Translations under genes and position numbers: made by a program | Part shown: positions 18,242 through 27,586 of the stretch, piece by piece | Layout: every line of letters begins with the position of its first letter | Numbering within the stretch: position 1 is the first letter of the stretch | Source: Cupriavidus sp. EM10 | GTDB taxonomy: Bacteria; Pseudomonadota; Gammaproteobacteria; Burkholderiales; Burkholderiaceae | DNA length: 64,000 nt | NCBI RefSeq assembly: GCF_018729255.1 | Contig: NZ_CP076060.1 | Span: forward strand, 248,001-312,000 | Direction of reading: 5' to 3' | The notes under the pieces: generated by a model | What the model saw: only the letters and a program-made list of their open reading frames with translations | Databases searched by the model: none | What the model was told of the DNA's origin: nothing

Positions 18242-19447
18242 TTACTTGCGCTTGAACCAGAGGCGGATCGTATCCCACAGGCGGCCGAAGAAGCCGGCCT
18301 CCGGCACTTCCTCCAGCGCCACCACCGGGAATTCGCCCACCTTGTTGTTGCCGTCCATCAGCTTGACCGTGCCCACCTGCTGGCCGGCGGCGATCGGGGC
18401 GATCAGCAGCTCCTGGCGCTCCAGCACCGGCTTCAGGCGGCCGCCCGTGCCCTTGGGCACCGTCACGAACGTCTCGTTGGCCACGCCAATCTTGATGGTG
18501 CTTGCCTTGCCCTTGTAGATGTCGGGCGTTGCCAGGACCTGGCCCTTGTCGTACAGGCGCAGCGTGTCGAAGAACTGGAAGCCGTAGTTCAGGATCTTCA
18601 GGCTTTCCTGGGTGCGGATCTGCTCGGTGGTCGTGCCGATCACGATCGACACCAGGCGGCGCGAGCCATTCGGCACATTGGCCAGCGGGCGCTTTGCCGA
18701 CGAGATCAGGCAGTACCCGGCGGACTTCGTGTGGCCGGTCTTCAGGCCGTCCACGGTCGGGTCGATGTACAGCAGGCGGTTGCGGTTGGGCTGCCTGATC
18801 TTGTTATAGGTGAACTCCTTCTGCGAGTACATTCCGTAGTACTCGGGGAAGTCCTTGATCAGGTGCGTGGACAGCGTGGCCAGGTCCACGGCGGTGGTGT
18901 AGTGGTTCGGATCGGGCACGCCATCGGTGTTCGTGAAGTGCGTGCCCTTCATGCCCATGCGCTGGGCTTCGCGGTTCATCATCGCCACGAAGCCTTCTTC
19001 CGAGCCGCCCACGGCTTCGGCCAGCGCCAGCGACGCGTCGTTGCCCGACTGCACGATCAGGCCCATCAGCAGGTCGTTCACGCTGACCGGCTTGCCGGCC
19101 TCGATGAACATGCGCGACTCATCGCTTTTGACCTTGCGCACGATGTCGGTCGGCGTGACGGTCTGGTCCAGCGTCAGGCGCTTTTCCTTGAGTGCCTCGA
19201 AGACCAGGTAGGCGGTCATCAGCTTGGTCAGCGACGCGGGCTCGATGCGCAGGTCGGCATTCTGCGACGCCAGGGCCTGGCCGCTGGTCACGTCGTACAG
19301 CATCCACGACTTGGCGGCCACCTGCGGCATCGGCACGCCCTGGGCCTGGACGGCGGCAGGGGCGGCGGCAAGCACGGTGGCAAGCGTCGCGGCAACGGCG
19401 ACGGGAGCAAGGGCGGATGCGAAATGCGGCGTGGCTCTGTTCAGCAT
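18242..19447 (-). CDS. dacC: D-alanyl-D-alanine carboxypeptidase (PBP5/6 family)
   Basis: Penicillin-binding carboxypeptidase that removes the terminal D-Ala from peptidoglycan stem peptides. 401 residues, with a signal peptide ending about residue 36 (AAVQA-QG). The three active-site motifs are SLTK, SGN (LIVQSGNDASLALAEAVGG) and KTG (VDGLKTGHTKSAGYC). The PBP5_C domain follows, and the C-terminal amphipathic anchor is WDTIRLWFKRK. ATG 19447 gives the natural signal peptide; the longer start at 19516 overlaps the next gene. Gene letter dacA or dacC is a naming convention. Confidence 0.94.
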   Translation of the reverse strand: MLNRATPHFASALAPVAVAATLATVLAAAPAAVQAQGVPMPQVAAKSWMLYDVTSGQALASQNADLRIEPASLTKLMTAYLVFEALKEKRLTLDQTVTPTDIVRKVKSDESRMFIEAGKPVSVNDLLMGLIVQSGNDASLALAEAVGGSEEGFVAMMNREAQRMGMKGTHFTNTDGVPDPNHYTTAVDLATLSTHLIKDFPEYYGMYSQKEFTYNKIRQPNRNRLLYIDPTVDGLKTGHTKSAGYCLISSAKRPLANVPNGSRRLVSIVIGTTTEQIRTQESLKILNYGFQFFDTLRLYDKGQVLATPDIYKGKASTIKIGVANETFVTVPKGTGGRLKPVLERQELLIAPIAAGQQVGTVKLMDGNNKVGEFPVVALEEVPEAGFFGRLWDTIRLWFKRK

Positions 19448-19490
19448 GGGTAATGTTCCAACAAGAAAGAGATGGCGCGGGCGGGACGGT

Positions 19491-20135
19491 TCACCGGTCC
19501 CACGCGTTGACGACAAGCTGCTTGATCAGGTGCAGCTTGCGGTGAAAAAAGTGGTCGGCGCCAGGAATGACGATGACCGGCAGTTCCTGCGGACGGGCCC
19601 AGTCCAGCACGCTGGCCAGCGGCACGGTGTCGTCCTGTTCGCCATGGATCACGATGGTGTCGGCCGGCACGGTGGCCACTTCCCAGCGGCTGGTGGCCGT
19701 GCCTACCACCACCAGCCGCTGCGCGGGCGTGCCCGCTTCGGCCAGGCGGCGCGCCACGTGCGTCTGCACGAAGCTGCCGAACGAAAAGCCACCCAGCGCC
19801 AGCGGCAGCGTGGCTGCCTCGGGCGACCAGGCGGTCTGGGTGCGCATCCAGTCGATCACGGCCAGCAGGTCGTCCTGCTCGCCGATGCCCTTGTCGTGCT
19901 CGCCGGCCGTGCCGCCCACGCCGCGGAAGTTGGGGCGCACCGTGGCATAGCCCAGCGCCACGAACGTGCGCGCCAGCGTCTGCGCCACCTTGTTGTCCTT
20001 GGTGCCGGCGAACAGCGGGTGGGGGTGGGCCACCAGCGCCAGGCCACGCACCGGCTCGTTCTGCGGCAGATCGATCGAGATGTCGATGTCGCCGACGGGG
20101 CCGGCGATGGTGGTGACCTGGGTATGCGCGTTCAT
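19491..20135 (-). CDS. Alpha/beta hydrolase
   Basis: 214-residue single-domain alpha/beta hydrolase of the CocE/dienelactone-like small group (COG2945). The nucleophile elbow is GGFSFGSFV, an upstream oxyanion loop is VAHPHPLFAGTKDNKVAQTL, the acid is in IHGEQDDTVPL, and the catalytic His is in PGADHFFHRKL. No signal peptide from the chosen ATG 20135. Substrate not predictable. It lies between the carboxypeptidase and the ferredoxin genes on the same strand. Confidence 0.9.
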   Translation of the reverse strand: MNAHTQVTTIAGPVGDIDISIDLPQNEPVRGLALVAHPHPLFAGTKDNKVAQTLARTFVALGYATVRPNFRGVGGTAGEHDKGIGEQDDLLAVIDWMRTQTAWSPEAATLPLALGGFSFGSFVQTHVARRLAEAGTPAQRLVVVGTATSRWEVATVPADTIVIHGEQDDTVPLASVLDWARPQELPVIVIPGADHFFHRKLHLIKQLVVNAWDR

Positions 20136-20216
20136 GGCGAGGGCAGGAAAGACGGCGGATAACAGCAGCACAACAAAAACCGGGCGGCAGGCCCGGCGCG
20201 GCCGGCGGGTACCGGA

Positions 20217-20537
20217 TCAGCGGTCGACCATCAGGCGTTCCACGGGTTTGCCGTGAACCAGATGGCTGTCGATGATCTCGTCGATGTCCTGCTCGTCGAC
20301 GAAGGTGTACCAGACGGCGTCGGGGTAGACCACCAGCACCGGCCCGAGTTCACACCGGTTCAGGCAGCCGGCCTTGTTGATGCGCACGCGGCCTTCGGCG
20401 CCGGCGATGCCCAGCTCCTTGCAGCGCTTCTTGGCGTATTCCTGCATCGCCTTGGCATTGTGGTCGGCGCAGCAGGCCTTGCCGTCGTCGCGCTGGTTCA
20501 GGCAGAAGAAGACGTGATGTTTGTAGTAGCTGCTCAT
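20217..20537 (-). CDS. [2Fe-2S] ferredoxin, thioredoxin-like
   Basis: 106-residue ferredoxin of the NuoE-like thioredoxin-fold type (2Fe2S_Ferredox, (2Fe-2S)-Shethna related). The cysteine pattern is visible: FFCLNQRDDGKACC near residues 10-23 and INKAGCLNRCELGPVLVVYP at about 55-72. Electron carrier, partner unknown. ATG 20537 is set by homology; the frame stays open upstream through the dctA regulatory region without protein-like character. Confidence 0.9.
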   Translation of the reverse strand: MSSYYKHHVFFCLNQRDDGKACCADHNAKAMQEYAKKRCKELGIAGAEGRVRINKAGCLNRCELGPVLVVYPDAVWYTFVDEQDIDEIIDSHLVHGKPVERLMVDR

Positions 20538-20653
20538 GGCGGCGGGCTGGACTTGCGTGGCGCCGGCCCGGAAATACGGGGCCTGGCGCGGCATGAATCG
20601 AGGAAGCTCGGAATTATACGTGGTCGCACCGGGCGTTCCCCATGACACGGGCG

Positions 20654-20815
20654 CCCGGAATTCCGGAATTCCCGACATGCCGGCTTCGCGGATCGGGGTG
20701 CTGCCGGGCAGAAATGGTCTCCGGGATGGCGCTGGAGACACTTTCGCAGTCCGAATCGACCTCGTAGTCGTCCGAATTCCCGGAGCGGCGGTTTCCGGAT
20801 TTCCGGAATCCCGGA
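20654..20815. promoter_or_regulatory. Cluster of TTCCGGAA-type inverted repeats, candidate DctD activator sites
   Basis: CCCGGAATTCCGGAATTCCCG at 20654-20674 is a double overlapping palindrome, and TTTCCGGATTTCCGGAATCCCGG at about 20792-20814 repeats the arrangement; a half-site TCCGAATTCCCGGA lies at 20771-20784. They lie about 70-230 bases upstream of the sigma-54 promoter, the usual position of enhancer sites. Assignment to DctD is inference from its gene lying downstream. Confidence 0.6.
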
Positions 20816-20880
20816 GCCTTCGCTCATTGCTTCTCTTCGGCTTCCCTTGCAAATCAACGACTTGGCGCCATCGCCCCGTG

Positions 20881-20896
20881 TGGCACGGCTGTTGCA
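20881..20896 (+). promoter_or_regulatory. Sigma-54 promoter of dctA
   Basis: TGGCACGGCTGTTGCA matches the RpoN consensus TGGCACG-N4-TTGCA exactly, with GG at 20882-20883 and GC at 20894-20895 (12-base register). Transcription would start near 20907, about 93 bases before the dctA ATG. dctB and dctD follow downstream. Confidence 0.9.
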
Positions 20897-20999
20897 AATA
20901 GTTACTTCCAGACGCGCCGCCCGTTGCCTCGGGCCAGGCGTGCAACGTGGGTGCCCTTCGAGCGCCCAGCACCGGTCACCAAACACCGAGGACGACATC

Positions 21000-22289
21000 A
21001 TGAGGAAACCCTTCTACAAGATCCTGTACGTGCAGGTCCTGTTCGCGATTGCCGTGGGCATCCTGCTGGGCCATTTCGCGCCGGCCACCGGCGTGGAAAT
21101 GAAGCCCCTGGGCGATGCCTTCATCAAGCTGATCAAGATGATCATCGGCCCGATCATCTTCTGTACCGTGGTGTCCGGCATTGCCGGCATGCGCGACATG
21201 AAGAAGGTGGGCCGCGTGGGCGGCAAGGCGCTGCTCTACTTCGAGATCGTGTCCACGTTCGCGCTGCTGATCGGCCTGGTCGCCTCGCACGTGCTCAAGC
21301 CCGGCGTCGGCTTCAACATCGATCCGGCCACGCTGGACACCAAGTCGATCTCGCAGTACGTGTCGAAGGCCCATGGCCAGAGCACAGTCGAGTTCTTCAT
21401 GCACATCATCCCGGACACGATCTTCAGCGCGTTCGCCAATGGCGACATCCTGCAGATCCTGCTGGTGTCGCTGTTCTTCGGCTCGGCGCTGGCCATCATC
21501 GGCGATCGCGCGCAGATCATCCACGACATGGTGGACCAGGTGTCGAAGGTGTTCTTCCACATCGTGCACGTGATCACCAAGGTGGCCCCGATCGGCGCGT
21601 TCGGCGCCATGGCGTTCACCATCGGCAAGTACGGCCTGGGTTCGCTGATTCCGCTGCTCAAGCTGATCGGCACGTTCTACTTCACCGCCATCGTGTTCGT
21701 GCTGGTGGTGCTGGGCACCGTGGCGCGCCTGACCGGGTTCTCGATCATCCGCTTCGTCGCGTACATCAAGGAAGAGCTGCTGATCGTGCTGGGTACCAGC
21801 TCGTCGGAAGCCGCGCTGCCGCACCTGATGGAGAAGATGGAAAAGCTGGGTTGCTCGAAGTCGGTGGTGGGCCTGGTGGTGCCTACCGGCTACTCGTTCA
21901 ACCTGGACGGCACCAACATCTACATGACGATGGCCGTGATCTTCATCGCCCAGGCGACGAACATCGAGCTGACGCTGCTGCAGCAGCTGACCATCCTGGC
22001 CGTGGCCATGGTGACGTCCAAGGGCGCCAGCGGCGTGACCGGGTCGGGCTTCATCACGCTGGCGGCCACGCTGGCCGTGGTGCCCACCATCCCGGTGGCT
22101 GGCATGGTGCTGATCCTGGGCATCGACCGCTTCATGAGCGAATGCCGTGCGCTGACCAACATCGTCGGCAATGGCGTGGCCACCGTGGTGGTGTCGGCCT
22201 GGGAACGCGAGCTCGACCGCGCCCGCCTGAACCGCGTGCTGCGCGGCGGTGGCGACGACAACGTCGAGCTGGCCGACGCCAGCGCCTGA
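21000..22289 (+). CDS. dctA: C4-dicarboxylate:cation symporter DctA
   Basis: Inner-membrane uptake of succinate, fumarate and malate (dicarboxylate/amino acid:cation symporter family), 429 residues. Family motifs include [20 protein letters not shown], the serine-rich reentrant segment [19 protein letters not shown], and [22 protein letters not shown] 21000 yields the standard DctA start [17 protein letters not shown]; longer readings would run into the promoter. Regulation by sigma-54 with the DctB-DctD pair encoded next is supported by promoter and order. Confidence 0.96.
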   Translation: MRKPFYKILYVQVLFAIAVGILLGHFAPATGVEMKPLGDAFIKLIKMIIGPIIFCTVVSGIAGMRDMKKVGRVGGKALLYFEIVSTFALLIGLVASHVLKPGVGFNIDPATLDTKSISQYVSKAHGQSTVEFFMHIIPDTIFSAFANGDILQILLVSLFFGSALAIIGDRAQIIHDMVDQVSKVFFHIVHVITKVAPIGAFGAMAFTIGKYGLGSLIPLLKLIGTFYFTAIVFVLVVLGTVARLTGFSIIRFVAYIKEELLIVLGTSSSEAALPHLMEKMEKLGCSKSVVGLVVPTGYSFNLDGTNIYMTMAVIFIAQATNIELTLLQQLTILAVAMVTSKGASGVTGSGFITLAATLAVVPTIPVAGMVLILGIDRFMSECRALTNIVGNGVATVVVSAWERELDRARLNRVLRGGGDDNVELADASA

Positions 22290-22417
22290 CATGGCCGGCC
22301 TGGTGCCCGGCGACCCGCTGGACGGCGTCGTGGGCACCCCCCAGCATCCCCCGCTGGCGCCGCAGCCCCCAGGGCGGCCAGCGGGTATCATCGGCGCGAG
22401 AGCTTCCGCCCGCGCCG

Positions 22418-24427
22418 ATGCCCCATTCCGACGATTTCCTTGCCGTGCATGACCCCGCACCGCCTGACTCCGTGCATGCGCCGGAGAACAGTTCGCGCTG
22501 GTGGGGCTTTGCCGTCGCGCTGCTGGCCGGGCTGCTGGCGCTGTGCCTGCTGACCTGGCTGCTGTCGGTGCAGCGCGGCATCGCCGCGTTGCAGCAGTCC
22601 ACCGCGATGCGTGCCGACCGGTACGCCAGCACGCTCGAATCCACGCTCGACCGCTACGAATTCCTGCCGGCCCTGGTGTCGCTGCACCCGTCCGTGCGCG
22701 CGCTGCTGGCATCGCCGCAAGACCCGGCACGCATTGCCGCGGTCAACGACTACCTGGTGGAGGTCAACCGGCGCGCCCGGGCATCGGCCACCTACGTGAT
22801 TGCCGCCAACGGCCTGGCGCTGGCCGCCAGCAACCATGGCGAGCCGGGCAGCTTCGTCGGCACCGACTACCGTTTCCGTCCGTACTTCCAGATGGCCTCG
22901 CGCGGCGAGGTGGGCCGCTTCTATGCCATCGGCGTCACCAGCGACGAGCCGGGCTACTACATCGCCCAGCCGATCGAGGCCGGCGGCAAGGTGATCGGCG
23001 TGACGGTGGTGAAGCTGAACCTGGAATGGTTCCAGCGCGCCGGCTCGGGCCGGGGCGAGCCGCTGATGGTGTCCGACGACCACGGCGTGATCTTCCTGTC
23101 GTCGGTACCGGGCTGGCAATACCGCACGCTGCGGCCGCTGCCGGCCGACCTGCAGGCCGAGCTGCACCGCACGCGCCAGTACCACGACGTGGATGTCACG
23201 GCGCTGCCGATGCAGTCGCTGACATCGCCCGTCATGCGCTGGCTGGCCGACAACACGCTGTCCGACGGCCAGCGGCTGGTGCGGGTGGGGCCGACCGACC
23301 GCCGCGATGGCGACAGCGCGCCCGATGGCTTGGATGGCGCAGGGCTGCGCTTCGGGCTGTCCGACGGCGGCGGCGACCGCTACCTGGAGATCAATCGCGC
23401 GGTGGGGCCGGCGGGCTGGAACATGCAGGTCATGGCGCCGCTCGAGCCGGTGCTGGCCAACGCCCGCAGCGCGACGATCGGCGCGGCGCTGGCCTATGCC
23501 TGCATCTGCCTGCTGCTGGTGAACCTGCGCCAGCGCCGCCAGCGCGCCCGCGACATGCTGTACAGCCGCCGCCTGCTGGAGGCGGCCTACGACGAACTGG
23601 AGCGCCGCGTCGAGGCGCGTACCGCCGACCTGATGGCCATCAACGAGCAGCTCGAAGGCGAGGTGGCCGAGCGCACCCGCGCCGAAAGCGAACTGCGCGC
23701 GACCCAGGACGAACTGGTGCAGGCCAGCAAGCTGGCGGCGCTGGGCCAGATGGCGGCGGGCATCACGCACGAACTGAACCAGCCGCTGGCCGCGCTGCGC
23801 ACGTTCTCCGACAACACGCGCGTGCTGCTGGAGCGCGGCCAGCTCGACGCCGCCACGGGCAACCTGTCGGCCATCGCCGACCTGACCGAGCGCATGGGCA
23901 AGATCACGGGCCAGTTGAAGCTGTTCGCCGGCAAGGCCCGCCAGCGCCGCAATGCCGTGCGTGTGCGCGCCGCGCTGGACCACGTGCTGCAGCTGATCGC
24001 CCCGCGCCTGGGCCAGGTGATGCTGCGGGTGCGCGGGCTGGACGGCGAGGCCGCCGACCTGGCCGTGTGGGCCGACGAGCTGAAGCTCGAACAGGTGCTG
24101 CTGAACCTGGTAGGTAACGCGCTTGACGCCATCGCGGCCGAAGGCAAGCCCGATGGCCGGGTGGAAATCGAGGTGACCGCCACCGAGGAACAGGTGCGCA
24201 TCGCCGTGCGCGACAATGGCACCGGCATTGCGCCGGACGCCTTGCCGCGCCTGTTCGAGCCGTTCTACACGACCAAGGAAATCGGCCAGGGCCTGGGGCT
24301 GGGGCTGGCCATCTCGTCGTCGATCGTGCGCGAATTCGGCGGCCAGCTGGTGGCCGGCAATGCCGAAGGCGGTGGCGCGGAATTTGTGGTGACGTTGCGG
24401 CGGGCGCGCCAGCCGGTGGCGGCGTGA
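22418..24427 (+). CDS. dctB: C4-dicarboxylate sensor histidine kinase DctB
   Basis: Membrane sensor kinase, 669 residues. First helix about residues 28-50 ([20 protein letters not shown]), a periplasmic double-Cache sensor (about 51-345) with [16 protein letters not shown] typical of DctB ligand domains, then a second helix near residues 350-370. A cytoplasmic coiled coil follows. The phosphoacceptor His is in [19 protein letters not shown], then the HATPase with [31 protein letters not shown] and [12 protein letters not shown]. Start ATG 22418 is 128 bases after dctA. It overlaps dctD by one base. Confidence 0.94.
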   Translation: MPHSDDFLAVHDPAPPDSVHAPENSSRWWGFAVALLAGLLALCLLTWLLSVQRGIAALQQSTAMRADRYASTLESTLDRYEFLPALVSLHPSVRALLASPQDPARIAAVNDYLVEVNRRARASATYVIAANGLALAASNHGEPGSFVGTDYRFRPYFQMASRGEVGRFYAIGVTSDEPGYYIAQPIEAGGKVIGVTVVKLNLEWFQRAGSGRGEPLMVSDDHGVIFLSSVPGWQYRTLRPLPADLQAELHRTRQYHDVDVTALPMQSLTSPVMRWLADNTLSDGQRLVRVGPTDRRDGDSAPDGLDGAGLRFGLSDGGGDRYLEINRAVGPAGWNMQVMAPLEPVLANARSATIGAALAYACICLLLVNLRQRRQRARDMLYSRRLLEAAYDELERRVEARTADLMAINEQLEGEVAERTRAESELRATQDELVQASKLAALGQMAAGITHELNQPLAALRTFSDNTRVLLERGQLDAATGNLSAIADLTERMGKITGQLKLFAGKARQRRNAVRVRAALDHVLQLIAPRLGQVMLRVRGLDGEAADLAVWADELKLEQVLLNLVGNALDAIAAEGKPDGRVEIEVTATEEQVRIAVRDNGTGIAPDALPRLFEPFYTTKEIGQGLGLGLAISSSIVREFGGQLVAGNAEGGGAEFVVTLRRARQPVAA

Positions 24428-25773
24428 TGAGGAAAAGCGAAATGATTGCGATGCAAGACGGGCTGCGCGTGCTGTTTGTCGAGGACGAACCGCTGGTGCG
24501 CCAGGCCACGGCACAGAGCCTGGAACTGGCCGGGTTTGCCGTGCTGGCGCTGCCGTCGGCCGAGGCCGCGATGCCGCACCTGTCCGCCGACTTCCCCGGC
24601 GTGCTGGTGACCGATGTGCGCCTGGGCGGCGCGTCGGGGCTGGACTTGCTACACCACTGCCGCAACGTGGCGCCGGGCCTGCCGGTGATCCTGGTGACCG
24701 GGCATGGCGATATTACGATGGCGGTGCAGGCCATGCGCGAGGGCGCCTACGACTTCATCGAAAAGCCGTTCGGCGCGGACCGCCTGACCGACACCGTGCG
24801 CCGGGCGCTGGAGCGCCGCGCACTGGAACTGGAAAACGTGGCGTTGCGCCGCGAGCTGGCCGGGCCGGCCGCGGGCACGCGCATCATCGGCCGCTCGCCG
24901 GCCATCGCGCAGGTGCGCGACCTGATCGCCAACGTGGCCGGGACCGACGTGCCGGTGATGATCAACGGCGAGACCGGCACGGGCAAGGAGCTGGTGGCGC
25001 GCAGCCTGCACGCGCTGTCGACGCGCCGCGACGCGCCGTTTATCGCGCTGAACTGCGGCGCGGTGCCGGAATCGATCTTCGAGAGCGAGATGTTCGGCCA
25101 CGAGGCCGGCGCGTTCACGGGCGCGGGCAAGCGGCGCATCGGCAAGCTCGAACATGCGTCGGGCGGCACGCTGTTCCTGGACGAGATCGAAAGCATGCCG
25201 CTGGCGCTGCAGGTGAAGCTGCTGCGCGTGCTGCAGGAAGGCACGCTGGAGCGGCTGGGTTCGAACGCATCGGTACCGATCGACGTGCGCATCATCGCCG
25301 CGGCCAAGGGCGACATGGAGTCGCTGGTGGCGCAGGGCATGTTTCGCCAGGATCTGCTGTACCGGCTCAACGTGGTGACGATTCCGCTGCCGCCGCTGCG
25401 CGAGCGCCGTGAAGACATCGTGCCGCTGTTCGAGCACTTCATGCTGGTGGCGGCCGTGCGCTACCAGCGGCCCGCGCCGATCCTGTCGGAGATGCAGCGC
25501 CAGCAACTGATGCAGCGCCCGTGGCCCGGCAATGTGCGCGAACTGCGCAATGCGGCGGACCGGCTGGTGCTCGGCGTGCCCGAAGGCGGACACGCCGGCA
25601 AGGTGGACGGCGGCGACGAGTCGGTGCCGCTGCGCGAGCGCATGGAGCGCTACGAGCGCGCCGTGATCGCCGATACGCTGGCCCGCACCGGCGGCGCCGT
25701 GAGCCAGGCGGCCGATCTGCTGCAGGTGGGCAAGGCGACGCTATACGACAAGATCAAGCGCTACGGACTGTAA
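24427..25773 (+). CDS. dctD: Sigma-54-dependent response regulator DctD
   Basis: NtrC-type activator, 448 residues. Receiver domain (about 8-125) with acidic pair VEDEP and phospho-Asp in [20 protein letters not shown]+ domain with Walker [13 protein letters not shown], the sigma-54 contact loop GAFTGA, Walker [11 protein letters not shown] and [21 protein letters not shown]. The C-terminal Fis-type helix-turn-helix is [20 protein letters not shown]. The ATG at 24427 overlaps the dctB stop; ATG 24442, with a better-placed GAGGA, is an alternative. It would act at the sigma-54 promoter 20881. Confidence 0.94.
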   Translation: MRKSEMIAMQDGLRVLFVEDEPLVRQATAQSLELAGFAVLALPSAEAAMPHLSADFPGVLVTDVRLGGASGLDLLHHCRNVAPGLPVILVTGHGDITMAVQAMREGAYDFIEKPFGADRLTDTVRRALERRALELENVALRRELAGPAAGTRIIGRSPAIAQVRDLIANVAGTDVPVMINGETGTGKELVARSLHALSTRRDAPFIALNCGAVPESIFESEMFGHEAGAFTGAGKRRIGKLEHASGGTLFLDEIESMPLALQVKLLRVLQEGTLERLGSNASVPIDVRIIAAAKGDMESLVAQGMFRQDLLYRLNVVTIPLPPLRERREDIVPLFEHFMLVAAVRYQRPAPILSEMQRQQLMQRPWPGNVRELRNAADRLVLGVPEGGHAGKVDGGDESVPLRERMERYERAVIADTLARTGGAVSQAADLLQVGKATLYDKIKRYGL

Positions 25774-25817
25774 GGGCAGAGGAGGCGGCCCAAGGGCTCC
25801 GGTACACTCCCAGCCGG

Positions 25818-25931
25818 CCCTCACCCCGGCCCCTCTCCCGCCTTGCGGGAGAGGGGAGAAAACCACCGGCATGTCCGTCGCTGTTGATTCGCTCCCTCTC
25901 CCGCGCGCGGGAGAGGGGTTGGGGGTGAGGG
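25818..25931. repeat. REP/BIME-like element, copy C (paired units)
   Basis: First unit CCCTCACCCCGGCCCC followed by hairpin arms CCCCTCTCCCGC/GCGGGAGAGGGG (25830-25856). The second unit CCCTCTCCCGC/GCGGGAGAGGG lies at 25894-25916 and ends GGGGGTGAGGGC. The units are inverted relative to each other. The spacer shares AACCACCGG with the copy at 51726. It lies between dctD and the lyase gene. Confidence 0.87.
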
Positions 25932-25962
25932 CAAAGCGTCTCAATCACCATCGTCCGCCCCC

Positions 25963-27567
25963 ATGTCCAACGCCACACACCAGGCCGCCATCGACGGCCA
26001 TCACCTGACTCCCGGCGCCGTCGCCGGCATCGCCCACGGCGTGTTGACTGCGCAAGTGCCCGCCGCCGTGCTCGACAAGGTGCGCGACGCCCGCGTCCGC
26101 TTCGAGAAGGTAGCCGCCGCCAATGTGCCGATCTACGGCGTGTCCACCGGCTTTGGCGAGCTCGTCCACAACTGGGTCGATATCGAGCACGGCCGCGCCC
26201 TGCAGGAAAACCTGCTGCGCAGCCACTGCGCGGGCGTGGGGCCGCTGTTCTCGCGCGATGAGGTGCGCGCGATGATGGTGGCGCGCGCCAATGCGCTGTC
26301 GCGGGGCTATTCGGCGGTGCGCCCGGCCGTGATCGAGCAGCTGCTCAAGTATCTGGCGGCCGGCATTACGCCAGCCGTGCCGCAGGTGGGGTCGCTGGGC
26401 GCCAGTGGCGACCTGGCGCCCCTGTCGCACGTGGCCATCACGCTGATCGGCGAAGGCAAGGTGCTGACCGCCGATGGCGGCACGGCGCCCACCGCCGACG
26501 TGCTGCGACAGCACGGCATTGCGCCGATCACGCTGGCCTACAAGGAAGGGCTGGCGCTGATCAATGGCACGTCGGCCATGACGGGCGTGTCGTGCCTGCT
26601 GCTGGAAACGCTGCGCGCGCAGGTCCGGCAGGCCGAAGCCATCGCCGCACTGGCGCTCGAAGGCCTGTCGGCATCGGCCGATGCCTTCATGGCGCACGGT
26701 CACGACATCGCCAAGCCGCACCCGGGCCAGGTCAGCTCCGCCGCCAACCTGCGGGCGCTGCTGGCGGGCTCGACGCGGCTGGCGGGGCACGACACGCTCA
26801 GCGCGGAGATGAAGCAGCGCGCCGGCGACGAGAAGAACACCGGCACCGGCGTCTTCATCCAGAAGGCCTACACGCTGCGCTGCATCCCGCAGGTGCTGGG
26901 CGCCGTGCGCGATACGCTGGACCACTGCACCACCGTGGTCGCCCGCGAACTCAATTCATCGAACGACAACCCGCTGTTCTTCGAGGATGACGCGCTGTTC
27001 CACGGCGGCAATTTCCATGGCCAGCAGGTGGCCTTCGCGATGGATTTCCTGGCCATCGCCGCCACGCAGCTTGGCGTGATGGCCGAGCGCCGCCTGAACC
27101 GGCTGCTGAGCCCGCACCTGAACAACCGGCTGCCGGCCTTCCTGGCGGCGGCCAACGAAGGACTGTCGTGCGGCTTTGCGGGGGCGCAGTATCCGGCCAC
27201 CGCGCTGGTGGCCGAGAACCGCACGATCTGCAGCCCGGCCAGTATCCAGAGCGTGCCGTCGAATGGCGACAACCAGGACGTGGTCAGCATGGGCCTGATT
27301 TCCGCCCGCAACGCGCGCCGCATCCTCGACAACAACCAGTACATCCTGGCGCTGGAGCTGCTGGCCGCGTGCCAGGCAGCGGAACTGGCCGGCGCGGTCG
27401 AGCACCTGTCGCCAGCCGGCCGCGCCATGTTCGCGTTCGTGCGCGAGCATGTGCCGTTCCTGGACGCGGACCGCTACATGACCGACGAAATCGAGCGCGT
27501 GGCCGCCCTGCTGCGCGACGGGGCGCTTGTGGAAGTGGTGCGGAGGGCGGGGGTGGAACTGGCCTGA
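25963..27567 (+). CDS. MIO-type aromatic amino acid ammonia-lyase (HutH/PAL family)
   Basis: Lyase/aminomutase with a self-forming 4-methylidene-imidazol-5-one cofactor from Ala147-Ser148-Gly149 in GSLGASGDLAPL. 534 residues, slightly longer than bacterial HutH. The catalytic Tyr lies in IYGVSTGFGELVHN (about 58). The active-site segment reads SNGDNQDVVSMGLIS (Gln438), the NQD form found in phenylalanine and tyrosine lyases and aminomutases, rather than the NQED form with catalytic Glu of histidine ammonia-lyases. No hutU, hutI, hutG or hutC is nearby. A similarity-only annotation as hutH is therefore questionable. Substrate unresolved. Confidence 0.88.
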   Translation: MSNATHQAAIDGHHLTPGAVAGIAHGVLTAQVPAAVLDKVRDARVRFEKVAAANVPIYGVSTGFGELVHNWVDIEHGRALQENLLRSHCAGVGPLFSRDEVRAMMVARANALSRGYSAVRPAVIEQLLKYLAAGITPAVPQVGSLGASGDLAPLSHVAITLIGEGKVLTADGGTAPTADVLRQHGIAPITLAYKEGLALINGTSAMTGVSCLLLETLRAQVRQAEAIAALALEGLSASADAFMAHGHDIAKPHPGQVSSAANLRALLAGSTRLAGHDTLSAEMKQRAGDEKNTGTGVFIQKAYTLRCIPQVLGAVRDTLDHCTTVVARELNSSNDNPLFFEDDALFHGGNFHGQQVAFAMDFLAIAATQLGVMAERRLNRLLSPHLNNRLPAFLAAANEGLSCGFAGAQYPATALVAENRTICSPASIQSVPSNGDNQDVVSMGLISARNARRILDNNQYILALELLAACQAAELAGAVEHLSPAGRAMFAFVREHVPFLDADRYMTDEIERVAALLRDGALVEVVRRAGVELA

Positions 27568-27586
27568 ACGGGACCGAACGCCGGCC

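Larger units (their letters stand above)
20538..20999. other. 462-base intergenic region with dctA control sequences
   Basis: Between the divergent ferredoxin and dctA genes. It holds repeated TCCGGAATTCC-type inverted repeats (20654-20674 and 20791-20815, plus half-sites GTCCGAATTCCCGG at about 20770) and a sigma-54 promoter at 20881. The open frames crossing it contain these sites and are not supported as genes. Confidence 0.7.

Noticed and set aside
20847..20999. Longer N-terminus for DctA starting at 20847
   Set aside because: It would place the sigma-54 promoter inside the gene; homology starts at ATG 21000.
25963..27567. Calling the lyase hutH
   Set aside because: Active-site NQD instead of NQED and no hut genes around; only family-level assignment is justified.
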